64,000 nt of DNA from assembly GCF_900475415.1 (NCBI RefSeq), contig NZ_LS483388.1:1164001-1228000 (forward strand). The letters run 5' to 3'. Below the pieces are notes generated by a model. The model searched no databases. It was not told the origin of the DNA and worked only from the letters and a program-made list of their open reading frames with translations. A program made the position numbers and the translations under genes. Of this stretch, positions 1-9,433 are shown piece after piece (positions within the stretch are counted from its first letter, which is position 1; the number at the start of each line of letters is the position of its first letter). Source of the stretch: Streptococcus porcinus. Its GTDB lineage: Bacteria > Bacillota > Bacilli > Lactobacillales > Streptococcaceae.

Positions 1-308
1 CCAGCTGCTGTTGGCATATTATTGCGGCTTCTAACTTGGACAAATAAGTCCTTAGGAGTCCGGAATTGATTAATAATTGCAGATATTTTCTCATGCTCCT
101 CTTGACTTTGTAACTGATCATCAATGTAAAACAAGTCTTTATCAGCACCTTTAGGTAAGCCTTGTAATTGCGTCTCTGTGTACATATTTTCTAAAGTTAA
201 AGAAATGCTGCTAGTTGAAGGAATCATTTTCTTCTGATCTTCTTTTCCCCAATATTTAATTATTGCAATATTCGCGTAGGACTTCACAGTTACAGTTTTT
301 GAATCCAC
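1..308 (-). CDS. mvaD: Diphosphomevalonate decarboxylase, N-terminal part (cut by window edge)
   Basis: The reading frame gives SYANIAIIKYWGK, the characteristic N-terminus of mevalonate diphosphate decarboxylase, which makes isopentenyl diphosphate from mevalonate-5-diphosphate with ATP. I place the start at GTG 308 (protein begins MDSKTVTVKSYAN), eight bases after an AAAAGGGG ribosome binding site; it overlaps the end of mvaK1 by 19 bases, indicating translational coupling. The frame is open to the left edge, so about 100 residues are visible and the GHMP kinase-fold core lies outside. Confidence 0.9.
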   Translation of the reverse strand, partial: MDSKTVTVKSYANIAIIKYWGKEDQKKMIPSTSSISLTLENMYTETQLQGLPKGADKDLFYIDDQLQSQEEHEKISAIINQFRTPKDLFVQVRSRNNMPTAA

Positions 309-1168
309 GTATTCACGGCCCCTTTTTCTAATAATTTTTCACATATGATTTCAGCATCTTTTTTAGTAGCTGCCAAAGCTATAATGCAACCACCAAGGCC
401 ACCACCTGACATTTTAGCACCCAAAGCTTGGTGTGCTAATGCTTCTTGAACCAATAAATCTGATTGCTCAATACTAACTCCAATAGCCTTAAGTTCTTGA
501 TGGGCTTGCGTCATAGCATGTCCCATTACCTCTACATCTTTACTAATAATGGCTCGATGAACTTCTTCTGTTAATTTTCCCAGACAAGCGAGATGTGGTA
601 AATTACTCTCTTCAAATTTAGCTACTTTATTGACAGCTTCACGGGTATGCCCATGAATACCTGTATCAGCAATTACTAAATATGCCTCCAAATTAATAGC
701 CAAGCTTTCAAAACCTACATTTCGAATAAACGTAATAGCATGATCGCTGAGACAAGTTTTAGCATCTAGTCCACTGGGATTCGTATGAGCAATAATCTCA
801 GCTTTATTAACTAGAATTTCAAGTAAGTCATCATTAATTGGTTGGTCAAAATAATCAAATACTGCTCTAATGGCAGCAATAGAAACAGCTGCTGAAGAGC
901 CCATTCCCCTTTTTTGTGGAACTTGTGAAATAATCTCGTATGAGATTGGTTTTTCTTTAATCTGTAAAAAATCTAAGGCTGAATAGATAGCTGTCGACAG
1001 TGTGTCGTAAAAATCAAATTTTAGTTTTTCATTAGCTTCTTTAATGAGACAAGTCACTTCTATATCTTTTAAGGGTAAAGCAATTGCAGGAAAGCCATAA
1101 ACTACCGAGTGCTCTCCCATCAAAATAATTTTGCTGTGAGCTTTACCAATACCTATTTTTTTTGTCAT
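290..1168 (-). CDS. mvaK1: Mevalonate kinase
   Basis: 292-residue GHMP-family kinase that phosphorylates mevalonate, the first kinase of the mevalonate route to isoprenoids. The ATP loop GMGSSAA is at residues 88-94, the N-terminal GKAHSKIILMGEHSVVYG motif at 8-25, and the glycine-rich SGGGLGG motif lies near the C-terminus. Length is normal for the family. It is followed by an overlapping mvaD, the usual streptococcal mvaK1-mvaD-mvaK2 order. The ribosome binding site before ATG 1168 is weak. A terminator at 1324-1348 separates it from the ABC exporter upstream, so it probably has its own promoter near 1213-1220. Confidence 0.95.
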   Translation of the reverse strand: MTKKIGIGKAHSKIILMGEHSVVYGFPAIALPLKDIEVTCLIKEANEKLKFDFYDTLSTAIYSALDFLQIKEKPISYEIISQVPQKRGMGSSAAVSIAAIRAVFDYFDQPINDDLLEILVNKAEIIAHTNPSGLDAKTCLSDHAITFIRNVGFESLAINLEAYLVIADTGIHGHTREAVNKVAKFEESNLPHLACLGKLTEEVHRAIISKDVEVMGHAMTQAHQELKAIGVSIEQSDLLVQEALAHQALGAKMSGGGLGGCIIALAATKKDAEIICEKLLEKGAVNTWIQKL

Positions 1169-1212
1169 AAATTATTCTTTTCGTTCTTTTTAATCTTTTA
1201 AACTACCTAACT

Positions 1213-1220
1213 ATTTTACA
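1213..1220 (-). promoter_or_regulatory. Possible -10 of the mevalonate operon
   Basis: TGTAAAAT on the minus strand about 45 bases before mvaK1 in the only gap upstream of it. No good -35 at 17 bp is visible, so this is tentative. Confidence 0.3.
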
Positions 1221-1323
1221 CTAAAAGCTAAGAAAATGCGATATGAAACCCTTTTTACTAATCTAAAACTGAATCTTTCAAAAAGAAAACTAGAGCATAA
1301 AACGGACTAGCAGTCACATAACT

Positions 1324-1348
1324 AAAAAAGCTGAAGAAATCAGCTTTA
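1324..1348 (-). terminator. Terminator of the ABC exporter operon
   Basis: On the minus strand AAAGCTGA-TTTCT-TCAGCTTTTTT forms a hairpin with a U-run. The stem starts at the TAA stop codon of the exporter gene, so stop and terminator are fused. Confidence 0.75.
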
Positions 1349-3088
1349 GATTTTTTCTTGAATACGAAACATTTCAGCATAGCTACCATTTGCTTTTAAT
1401 AAAGTGTGATGATTTCCTCTCTCAATAATCCGTCCTTGATCTAGAACTAAAATTTGATCAGCTGTCTGAATCGTTGAGAGACGATGAGCAATAACAAAGG
1501 TTGTTCTCCCCTTTTTTAAAACTTTCATAGCTGCCTGGATAACCTCTTCAGTCTCGGTATCAATATGTGATGTCGCTTCATCTAATATCAATATTTTCGG
1601 ATTTGAGATAAGTGTTCTAGCAAAAGCGATTAATTGTCTCTCACCACTTGAATAGGAAGAGCCTCTTTCAGAAACTGGAGCATATATCCCTTTGTCCGAT
1701 TTATTTAAGAGGTGCTCTGCCCCTACTTTAATGAGGGCTTGCTCTATCTGCTTTTCACTATAAGCTTGGTTTCCCATGCTCACGTTAGAGGCTATCGTTC
1801 CTGTAAAAAGATAAGGATCCTGCAAAACAATCCCCATATGGGAACGTAGACTTTCTCGAGAAAAATCCTTAATCGATTGATTGTCGATTCTGATATCCCC
1901 TTCTTGGGGGTCATAAAAGCGATAGAGCAAGTTCATGATAGATGATTTGCCAGAGCCAGTATGGCCAACCAAGGCGATCGTTTGACCATTTTTAGCTTCA
2001 ATGGAAATATCTTTCAAAACTTTCTTGCCTTTATCATAATAAAAACTAACATGATCAAAAGTGACTTGTCCCTGACTGACCTTAATTCCTACTTTACTAT
2101 CTTTCTCAGTCTTTTCATCTAAAAGTTCCAAAAGCCGTTTGCCTGTTGCGTGCGATCTTTGAATATTGGGAAGTTGCCGTACCACCATTCCTAGAATATC
2201 AAACAATCTAGTCAGATAATTAATATAAACAAAAATCATACCAACTGTCATTCTAGCTTGCCCTTTAAGAAAACGATAACCAATAAATGTTAAAATAGCA
2301 GCAATTATAGTGTACTTAAAAAACTCTGTTAAAGTCCACGAAGCAACTGAATCAGCAAAGATAATAGTATTGTCAGCCTTTCGCATTTTAGTAATCTCTT
2401 TATCAAATTCTTGTAAGGTCTGATCTTCTTGATGGTAAAGTTGAATGATAGACACACCATTCATTGTTTCATTGACTTGTGTATTAACAGCACTTCTAGC
2501 TTTATAAAAATCTTTCATTGGCTGATCTGTCAATCCTTTATAAAGAAGTTGAATACCATAAAAGACCGGTAAAATGAATAGTAAAAAAAGTCCTAAAGTA
2601 AGGTTTAGGTAGATTAAAATACCATAAATCACTAACACTTGTAAAAGGCAAATCATCAATTGCGATAAAAGATTATCAAAGAATTGATTACGAAGAGTTT
2701 CTGTGTCATTAACGATACGTGTTGCAATTTTCCCTGCTGGTTGATGATCAAAATAAGAAATAGGTAATGACTGCATTGTCTGAAAGGCCCGATTCCGCAA
2801 GTTTTCGACAATCTGATTAGAGGCTTTTACTAGAGCCTTAAAAGAAAAATAACGAAGGCCTGCTGTAGCAAGGACTAGTACAAGGTAGAGATAAATCAGA
2901 TTAGTAAATGAATCTCTATTAAAGGCCTGCCCACGCGCTACTGGAGTCAAAAAACGATCAATCATTTTCTGCAGAAGCAAAGGAGCATATTGACCTGCCC
3001 CAGTTGCTATTAAGAGTAAGACAGACCCTGTCCAAAAAGGTTTTCTAGCCCATCTAATTTCAGCTATTAAGGTTTTAAAGACTGACAT
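1346..3088 (-). CDS. Heterodimeric ABC multidrug exporter, subunit with consensus Walker B
   Basis: 580-residue half-transporter: six membrane segments in residues 1-310, then a nucleotide-binding domain with Walker A GHTGSGKSS, Walker B ILILDEATS with the catalytic Glu, and H-loop VIAHRLST. Its signature reads SSGERQ rather than LSGGQ. Together with the partner gene, which has SGGQ but an Asp in place of the catalytic Glu, this is the asymmetric arrangement of BmrC/D, LmrC/D and PatA/B-type drug exporters: one working and one degenerate ATP site. ATG 3088 follows an AAAGGGGG site and overlaps the preceding gene by 14 bases. The substrate cannot be read from sequence; drug efflux is a family inference. 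Confidence 0.9.
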   Translation of the reverse strand: MSVFKTLIAEIRWARKPFWTGSVLLLIATGAGQYAPLLLQKMIDRFLTPVARGQAFNRDSFTNLIYLYLVLVLATAGLRYFSFKALVKASNQIVENLRNRAFQTMQSLPISYFDHQPAGKIATRIVNDTETLRNQFFDNLLSQLMICLLQVLVIYGILIYLNLTLGLFLLFILPVFYGIQLLYKGLTDQPMKDFYKARSAVNTQVNETMNGVSIIQLYHQEDQTLQEFDKEITKMRKADNTIIFADSVASWTLTEFFKYTIIAAILTFIGYRFLKGQARMTVGMIFVYINYLTRLFDILGMVVRQLPNIQRSHATGKRLLELLDEKTEKDSKVGIKVSQGQVTFDHVSFYYDKGKKVLKDISIEAKNGQTIALVGHTGSGKSSIMNLLYRFYDPQEGDIRIDNQSIKDFSRESLRSHMGIVLQDPYLFTGTIASNVSMGNQAYSEKQIEQALIKVGAEHLLNKSDKGIYAPVSERGSSYSSGERQLIAFARTLISNPKILILDEATSHIDTETEEVIQAAMKVLKKGRTTFVIAHRLSTIQTADQILVLDQGRIIERGNHHTLLKANGSYAEMFRIQEKI

Positions 3089-4811
3089 TCCCTACCCCCT
3101 TTCCTTCTTGTCTAATATATTGTTGATAATACCAACCACCCAGCTGGTAAAGATCATTTGGTTTTCCTTCCTCAATAATTTCTCCATCTTCTAAAACGAT
3201 AACCCAATCAGCATGCTGGATTGCCGATAAACGATGGCTAACAATAATACTTGTTTTTCCTTGCCTTTCACGTTGAATGTTAGTAATGATAGCAGCCTCA
3301 GTTCTAGCATCAACCGCTGACAAAGAATCATCCAAAATCAGCAAATCAGGCTTCCCTAGAAAAGCTCTAGCTATAGCAATTCGCTGTTTCTGGCCACCAG
3401 AAATTGATAAGCCCCTTTCCCCAATCTCCGTTTCTAAGCCCTGCGATAGATGTGCTAAATCTTCACTAAAGGAAGCTGTTTCGATGGCTGCAAGAATATC
3501 TGATTCCTCTGCTCCGCTTTTCCCCATAGCAATATTTTGCCAAACAGTCTTTGAAAAGAGAATATGCTCTTGAGGCACGTAGCCAATGTGACTTTCCAAT
3601 GATTTACGCTTATAGTCTAAAATATCATGACCATTTATTTCAAAAAGCCTGTCACCTTTTGGATACTGACGCAAAAATTGTCGGACTAAACTCGTTTTAC
3701 CTGAACCTGTTTTTCCGATAATGCCCAAGGTTTGACCTTGATTAAGGACAAGATTAAGCTTTTTCAGAGTATCTTGATTACTTTCTGGATACCTAAAAGA
3801 ATAGTCTTTCAACCTAATAGTCTCAATCTTGGCTAAGGATTGGCTCCCATCTTCCTCCATATCATCGCTAGTTTCAATCACTTGGCTAAGTTTTGAAAAC
3901 GAAGCATTACCTGTCTGAAAAACGAGGATAAAATCAGCCACCATACTGAAGGGCTCAATGAGAGAGACTAGATAGAGTTGCAGGGCCAGTACTTGACCAA
4001 GAGTGATAAGACCTTTTTGTAAAAAAGAAAGACCAGTGATTAAAACAAGAATCGTACTAAGTGCGAGCATAATAGTAAAAACAGGAAAATATAGGCCACG
4101 AATCGATGCAATCCGATTCCATTTCTCAGCAATTGCTCTTGTTTTTCTCTCAAACTCTTTAGCTAAAAAAACTTTTTTACTATAAGCCCTCATAACACGA
4201 ATGCCTTCTACGGTTTCTAGAACCTGATCACTTAAGTTTGAAATGGCTTCTCTGGCTTCTTCTACTAGTAATTCCTGTTTTTTCGTCATGAAGTAAGTCA
4301 AAAAAACACCAATGATAATCGGGAGCATACCAATTAAAGTCATCTGCCAAGAAATGAAAAACATTGTGGGAATAATAAAAGCAAACATACCTCCAGCATA
4401 TAAGATAATCATCAAACCGTAACCGATAAAATCCATCAAAGCTTCAACATCTGTCGAAAACCGTGTCATCATATCTCCAGAACGGAATTTATCATAATAA
4501 GGTGTCCGCATCAAAACCAACTTTTTAAACGCTCTTTGCTGTAAATCACATTTGAAAGCTACTGCTTCTTGGAAGAGCTTGAGATGCCATAAGTATGCTG
4601 TGGCATATGACATAAAGGTAGCAATGATGAGAACGAGTATATGATTTTTTAAAGATGCTTGACTAAGTTGATGATGACTCATGTGATCAACTAAATTTTG
4701 AACAACCTTAGTAGGAATAATTAAACTGGCGTCATAGACCAATAAAGAAATGACAACTAGAAGATAAATAGCTTTTTTAGTTTTTATGTGTTCTAAAATT
4801 AAAGCTAACAT
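3075..4811 (-). CDS. Heterodimeric ABC multidrug exporter, subunit with degenerate catalytic site
   Basis: First gene of the exporter operon: 578 residues with six membrane segments and a C-terminal ATPase. Walker A is GKTGSGKTS and the signature is SISGGQKQR, but Walker B reads LILDDSLSA, so Asp replaces the catalytic Glu; the H-loop His is kept (VSHRLSA). I chose ATG 4811 (protein begins MLALILEHIK) because an AGGAGG box lies five bases upstream; an ATG at 4850 in the same frame has no ribosome binding site and lies inside the attenuator. The operon is preceded by a leader peptide (4914-4985) and a terminator (4853-4892), predicting control by attenuation as in bmrCD and patAB. Confidence 0.9.
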   Translation of the reverse strand: MLALILEHIKTKKAIYLLVVISLLVYDASLIIPTKVVQNLVDHMSHHQLSQASLKNHILVLIIATFMSYATAYLWHLKLFQEAVAFKCDLQQRAFKKLVLMRTPYYDKFRSGDMMTRFSTDVEALMDFIGYGLMIILYAGGMFAFIIPTMFFISWQMTLIGMLPIIIGVFLTYFMTKKQELLVEEAREAISNLSDQVLETVEGIRVMRAYSKKVFLAKEFERKTRAIAEKWNRIASIRGLYFPVFTIMLALSTILVLITGLSFLQKGLITLGQVLALQLYLVSLIEPFSMVADFILVFQTGNASFSKLSQVIETSDDMEEDGSQSLAKIETIRLKDYSFRYPESNQDTLKKLNLVLNQGQTLGIIGKTGSGKTSLVRQFLRQYPKGDRLFEINGHDILDYKRKSLESHIGYVPQEHILFSKTVWQNIAMGKSGAEESDILAAIETASFSEDLAHLSQGLETEIGERGLSISGGQKQRIAIARAFLGKPDLLILDDSLSAVDARTEAAIITNIQRERQGKTSIIVSHRLSAIQHADWVIVLEDGEIIEEGKPNDLYQLGGWYYQQYIRQEGKGVGNVSL

Positions 4812-4852
4812 TCCTTCCTCCTTCTCTTGAATAAATATCAATTTTTGCATAC

Positions 4853-4892
4853 AAAAAGCCCGCAGTAAGTCATCCTTCCTACCACGGGCTTT
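4853..4892 (-). terminator. Attenuator terminator upstream of the ABC exporter
   Basis: On the minus strand AAAGCCCG (4885-4892) pairs with CGGGCTTT (4855-4862). The stem extends inward through two G-U pairs and three Watson-Crick pairs (GTA/TAC) to about 13 bp and is followed by a U-run. It lies between the leader ORF and the first exporter gene, so it must be passed for exporter transcription. Its loop holds GAAGGAT, the exact complement of ATCCTTC inside the leader ORF (4932-4938), giving a possible anti-terminating contact. Confidence 0.75.
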
Positions 4893-4913
4893 ACTATTAG
4901 GTACATAGCGACA

Positions 4914-4985
4914 CTAAAGTAAGTTAACTTTGAAGGATAGAAAGGAGAATATCAAAAAAACTTGATTCATTTTAATAGTTAACAT
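4914..4985 (-). CDS. 23-residue leader peptide of the ABC exporter (attenuation peptide)
   Basis: Too short for ordinary gene calling. ATG 4985 is preceded by a strong AAAGGAG site with normal spacing, and the frame runs 23 codons to TAG: it begins MLTIKMNQ, is hydrophobic in the middle (VFLIFSFLSF) and ends KVNLL. The ribosome binding site (4989-5001) is perfectly complementary over 13 bases to codons in the middle of the same ORF (4939-4951), so translation of the leader must open that helix. The layout promoter, short ORF, terminator, ABC exporter matches ribosome-mediated attenuation known for the bmrB-bmrCD leader of Bacillus subtilis. Function is inference; the ORF and helices are directly visible. 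Confidence 0.65.
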   Translation of the reverse strand: MLTIKMNQVFLIFSFLSFKVNLL

Positions 4986-5003
4986 GTTTATTCTCCTTTC
5001 TTT

Positions 5004-5045
5004 TAATCTAACTATCATACTATCATAGATTAGCTTATATCGCAA
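5004..5045 (-). promoter_or_regulatory. Promoter and dyad upstream of the exporter leader
   Basis: Minus-strand -35 TTGCGA (5040-5045), 17 bp spacer, -10 TAGTAT (5017-5022). A dyad TAATCTA (5004-5010) / TAGATTA (5026-5032) brackets the -10 box and could be an operator. The remaining part of this gap, up to the nucleotidase promoter at 5173, shows only AT-rich sequence. Confidence 0.5.
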
Positions 5046-5172
5046 TAGATAAAAATAATAAAATCGAACATTTTTAATTATTTGTTTTAAATAATATGTT
5101 TTTTAAAGAATGTAAGCCTTTTATAAAAAATATACTTGTATTTCATTCACTTTTTATGCAATACTTCTTGTT

Positions 5173-5201
5173 TTGTGCATTAAAAGATAGTAAACTATTT
5201 A
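5173..5201 (+). promoter_or_regulatory. Promoter of the 5'-nucleotidase
   Basis: -35 TTGTGC (5173-5178), 17 bp spacer, -10 TATTTA (5196-5201), about 30 bases before an AGGAGATTGG ribosome binding site. Confidence 0.5.
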
Positions 5202-5239
5202 TGAAACATCATTTTATTCTTTAGGAGATTGGAATTTTT

Positions 5240-7294
5240 ATGAAAAAACATATTGTTTTAAAAAGCAGTGTTTTAAGTGTCCTTGCTGGTATGTCATTAT
5301 TTGTTTCAGGTGTTAGCGCTGATCAAGTTGATGTTCAAATTTTAGGGGTCAATGACTTCCATGGTGCCATTGACCAAACTAGCACCGCTTATATGCCTGA
5401 TGGTAAAATTTCAGGTGCTGGAACGGCTGCTCAACTTGATGCTTATATGGATAAAGCTCAAGCTGATTTTACCCAAACTAGTCCTAATGGAACTAGTTTT
5501 CGTGTTCAAGCTGGTGACATGGTTGGAGCTAGCCCAGCAAACTCAGGATTACTCCAAGACGAACCAACTGTTCAGATTTTTAATGAAATGAATGTTGAAT
5601 ATGGTACCCTTGGTAACCATGAATTCGATGAGGGCTTGGCTGAGTATAATCGTATTATGACTGGCACAGCTCCCACTCCTGATTCGACTATTAATCAAAT
5701 TACAAAAGACTACCCGCATGTTCCTTCTAATCAAACGATTGTTATTTCAAATGTTGTTGATAAAAAGACTGGGGAGATTCCATATAATTGGAAACCTTAT
5801 GCTATTAAATCCATTCCTATTAACAATACTTCCGTCAAAGTCGGTATAATTGGTGTCGTTACTACTGAAATACCCGATTTAGTCCTTAAACAGAATTACG
5901 AACAGTATGATTTTTTAGACGAAGCTGAAACTATCGCTAAGTATGCTAAAGAATTAAGAGCCCAGAACGTTAATGCTATTATGATTTTAGCTCACATCCC
6001 TGCAACTACAGGAAAAGATGGTCTGGTTGGTGATCAAATGGCTACCATTATCAATAAAGTTAACCAAATCTATCCTGATAACAGTATTGATATAGTCTTT
6101 ACTGGACATAACCACGTGTATGCAAACGGAACAATTGGTAATACTCGGATTGTTCAAGCCCTTGCTCAAGGAAAGGCCTATGCCGATGTCCGTGGTACTT
6201 TGGATACTGATACCCAAGATTTCATCACAGTACCTACTGGACAAGTTGTCGCTGTTGCTCCGGGTATTTTAACAGGAACACCTGAAATTCAAGCAATTGT
6301 GAATAATGCCAATACTATAGTGGCTCGTGTAACTGAAACAAAAATTGGAACAGCTATAACAAATGCCAATATTTCAAGAGAGGTTAATAACGATAAAGAA
6401 TCCGCTCTAGGTAACCTAATTACAAAAGCTCAATTAGCTATTGCCAAGCAATCATTCCCTGAGGTAGATTTCGCCATTACAAACAATGGTGGTGTACGTG
6501 CTGACTTAGTAGTTAATAGTGATCAATCAATCACTTGGGGCGCAGCTCAAGCTGTCCAACCCTTTGGAAATATCCTTCAAGTTGTTGAATTAACAGGACA
6601 AGAAATTTATGATGTCTTGAATGAACAGTATGATGAGGGAGAAAAATACTTCCTTCAAATATCTGGTCTCAGGTACATCTATACTGATAGTGGCTCTGCT
6701 GATCCCTTAAATCCTTACAAAGTTGTAAAAGCCTATAAGACCAACGGTGAAGAAATTGATCCGAACGCAACCTACAAAGTGGTTATCAACGACTTCTTAT
6801 ATGGTGGAGGAGATGGTTTTAAAACATTTAAAAAAGGGAGATTGTTAGGAGCAATCAACCCTGACACCGAAGTATTCATTAAATATATTAAAGATCTAGA
6901 AGCTAGCAATCAAAAAGTTTCTGCCACTATCTCTGGAGTTAAAACCTATGCTACAGTTACTCTTGAAACATCTAAAAGGAAAGACTCATCGGGTATACAT
7001 GATTTAGTCAATCGCGTTTATCGTAATCGTGAGGGAAAAATCATTCAAACGGAGTTAGTTTCAGACCTATTCACACCAACTAAGGCTACTGAAACAGAAA
7101 CTACAAAAGTAAGAAGCCTAGCAACTAATAGTTACTCCTTAATGTATGCTAAGTCTGAAAATCATATTCAAAATACTGATGTTAAGAAAAAATTACCTAT
7201 AACTGGAAGTAAGGAGCAAGGCTCTCTCCTACTATCACTAGCAGGAATTGCTACTCTTTTCGCGACTAGCTTAGCTAAGAAAAAAGAACACTAA
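5240..7294 (+). CDS. Cell-wall-anchored 5'-nucleotidase
   Basis: 684 residues. A signal peptide ends near Ala27 (VSADQ). The metallophosphatase domain has the first metal motif GVNDFHG (D39, H41), D93 in GDMVGAS, GNHEFDEG (N126-H127) and GHNH. The C-terminal substrate domain has NNGGVRADL and GGGDGF, and the protein ends with an LPITG sortase signal (652-656), a hydrophobic stretch and a KKKEH tail. This is the surface ecto-nucleotidase type (NudP of S. agalactiae, S5nA of S. pyogenes) that dephosphorylates AMP/ADP to adenosine and so dampens host immunity; that role is from the family. Single gene with its own promoter and a shared convergent terminator. Confidence 0.93.
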   Translation: MKKHIVLKSSVLSVLAGMSLFVSGVSADQVDVQILGVNDFHGAIDQTSTAYMPDGKISGAGTAAQLDAYMDKAQADFTQTSPNGTSFRVQAGDMVGASPANSGLLQDEPTVQIFNEMNVEYGTLGNHEFDEGLAEYNRIMTGTAPTPDSTINQITKDYPHVPSNQTIVISNVVDKKTGEIPYNWKPYAIKSIPINNTSVKVGIIGVVTTEIPDLVLKQNYEQYDFLDEAETIAKYAKELRAQNVNAIMILAHIPATTGKDGLVGDQMATIINKVNQIYPDNSIDIVFTGHNHVYANGTIGNTRIVQALAQGKAYADVRGTLDTDTQDFITVPTGQVVAVAPGILTGTPEIQAIVNNANTIVARVTETKIGTAITNANISREVNNDKESALGNLITKAQLAIAKQSFPEVDFAITNNGGVRADLVVNSDQSITWGAAQAVQPFGNILQVVELTGQEIYDVLNEQYDEGEKYFLQISGLRYIYTDSGSADPLNPYKVVKAYKTNGEEIDPNATYKVVINDFLYGGGDGFKTFKKGRLLGAINPDTEVFIKYIKDLEASNQKVSATISGVKTYATVTLETSKRKDSSGIHDLVNRVYRNREGKIIQTELVSDLFTPTKATETETTKVRSLATNSYSLMYAKSENHIQNTDVKKKLPITGSKEQGSLLLSLAGIATLFATSLAKKKEH

Positions 7295-7295
7295 T

Positions 7296-7332
7296 AAAAA
7301 GGACATACCTTAAGTTAAAGGTATGTCCTTTT
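7296..7332. terminator. Bidirectional terminator between nucleotidase and deformylase-like gene
   Basis: AAAAAGGACATACCTT / AAGGTATGTCCTTTT forms a 15 bp stem with A- and T-runs on both sides, serving both convergent genes. Confidence 0.9.
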
Positions 7333-7741
7333 AGATTAAAATCCCGTCTAGATGATCTAACTCATGTTGGCAAATTTGGGCCGCTAAACCATTTAAGCTT
7401 AAACTTTTCTTTCTCCAATTAAGGTCAAGATACTCCACTGTAATTTTTTGGTAGCGTTTTGTTTTCTGGTTTCCAGAAAGCGAGAGGCAAGATTCTTCAG
7501 TGATATATGAGTCGGATTTTTTCACCAACTTTGGATTAAACATAACTAAGTCAACAAACCCCATTGAAATGATAATAATACGCTTAGACTCTCCAATCAT
7601 ATTAGCCGCCAAGCCCAAGCAATTCTCTCTATGAAAAGCTAAAGTGTCTTGTAAGTCCTTACCTATGGGCAAATCCTCTTTTGTGGCTTGTTTTGAAACT
7701 TGTTGTAAAAAGAAAGGATCTTTCACAATTCGACGAATCAT
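7331..7741 (-). CDS. Peptide deformylase-like protein with altered active-site motifs
   Basis: 136 residues, short for a deformylase. The metal ligands are present: C85 in ESCLS and H126/H130 with E127 in QHELDH. Motif I, normally GxGLAAxQ, reads CLGLAANM (41-48), so the conserved Gln that helps catalysis is Met48 and the first Gly is Cys. Motif II has Ser for Gly (ESCLS against EGCLS). Streptococci usually have an essential full-length deformylase elsewhere, and the short paralogue of S. pneumoniae is, as I recall, non-essential. This copy is probably weak, inactive or altered in substrate. ATG 7741 follows GGGAGATGTAAA, with an extended -10 (TGATATAAT) at 7780-7788. Confidence 0.8.
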   Translation of the reverse strand: MIRRIVKDPFFLQQVSKQATKEDLPIGKDLQDTLAFHRENCLGLAANMIGESKRIIIISMGFVDLVMFNPKLVKKSDSYITEESCLSLSGNQKTKRYQKITVEYLDLNWRKKSLSLNGLAAQICQHELDHLDGILI

Positions 7742-7779
7742 TTTACATCTCCCTATGCGATGAATTCTCTATATTATAG

Positions 7780-7788
7780 ATTATATCA
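7780..7788 (-). promoter_or_regulatory. Extended -10 promoter of the deformylase-like gene
   Basis: TGATATAAT on the minus strand, 39 bases before the ATG. No convincing terminator for gdhA is visible in this gap. Confidence 0.55.
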
Positions 7789-7832
7789 AAATCCTAGTAG
7801 GAAAAATAGTTATTTCCCAATCCATTCAACCA

Positions 7833-9263
<1,431 letters not shown>

Positions 9264-9304
9264 CTATAAAAATGAAATAGTTCCTAACAAACAATAGCTC
9301 CGTC

Positions 9305-9342
9305 AAAAGAAAAGAAGTGCCTAAAAGGGGCACTTCTTTTCT
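9305..9342 (-). terminator. Terminator of the ABC-F/cca operon
   Basis: On the minus strand AGAAAAGAAGTGCC / GGCACTTCTTTTCT, a 14 bp stem followed by a T-rich tail (TTTTGA), about 90 bases after the ABC-F stop. The bases between (9343-9433) show nothing else. Confidence 0.8.
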
Positions 9343-9433
9343 CACGCTATTTGTAAATAACCTTCCATCACAAAGAGTTAAAGTCAAAATTTTATCTGAT
9401 TGGTGACTGATTTAATTAAAACTTATGATTAGA

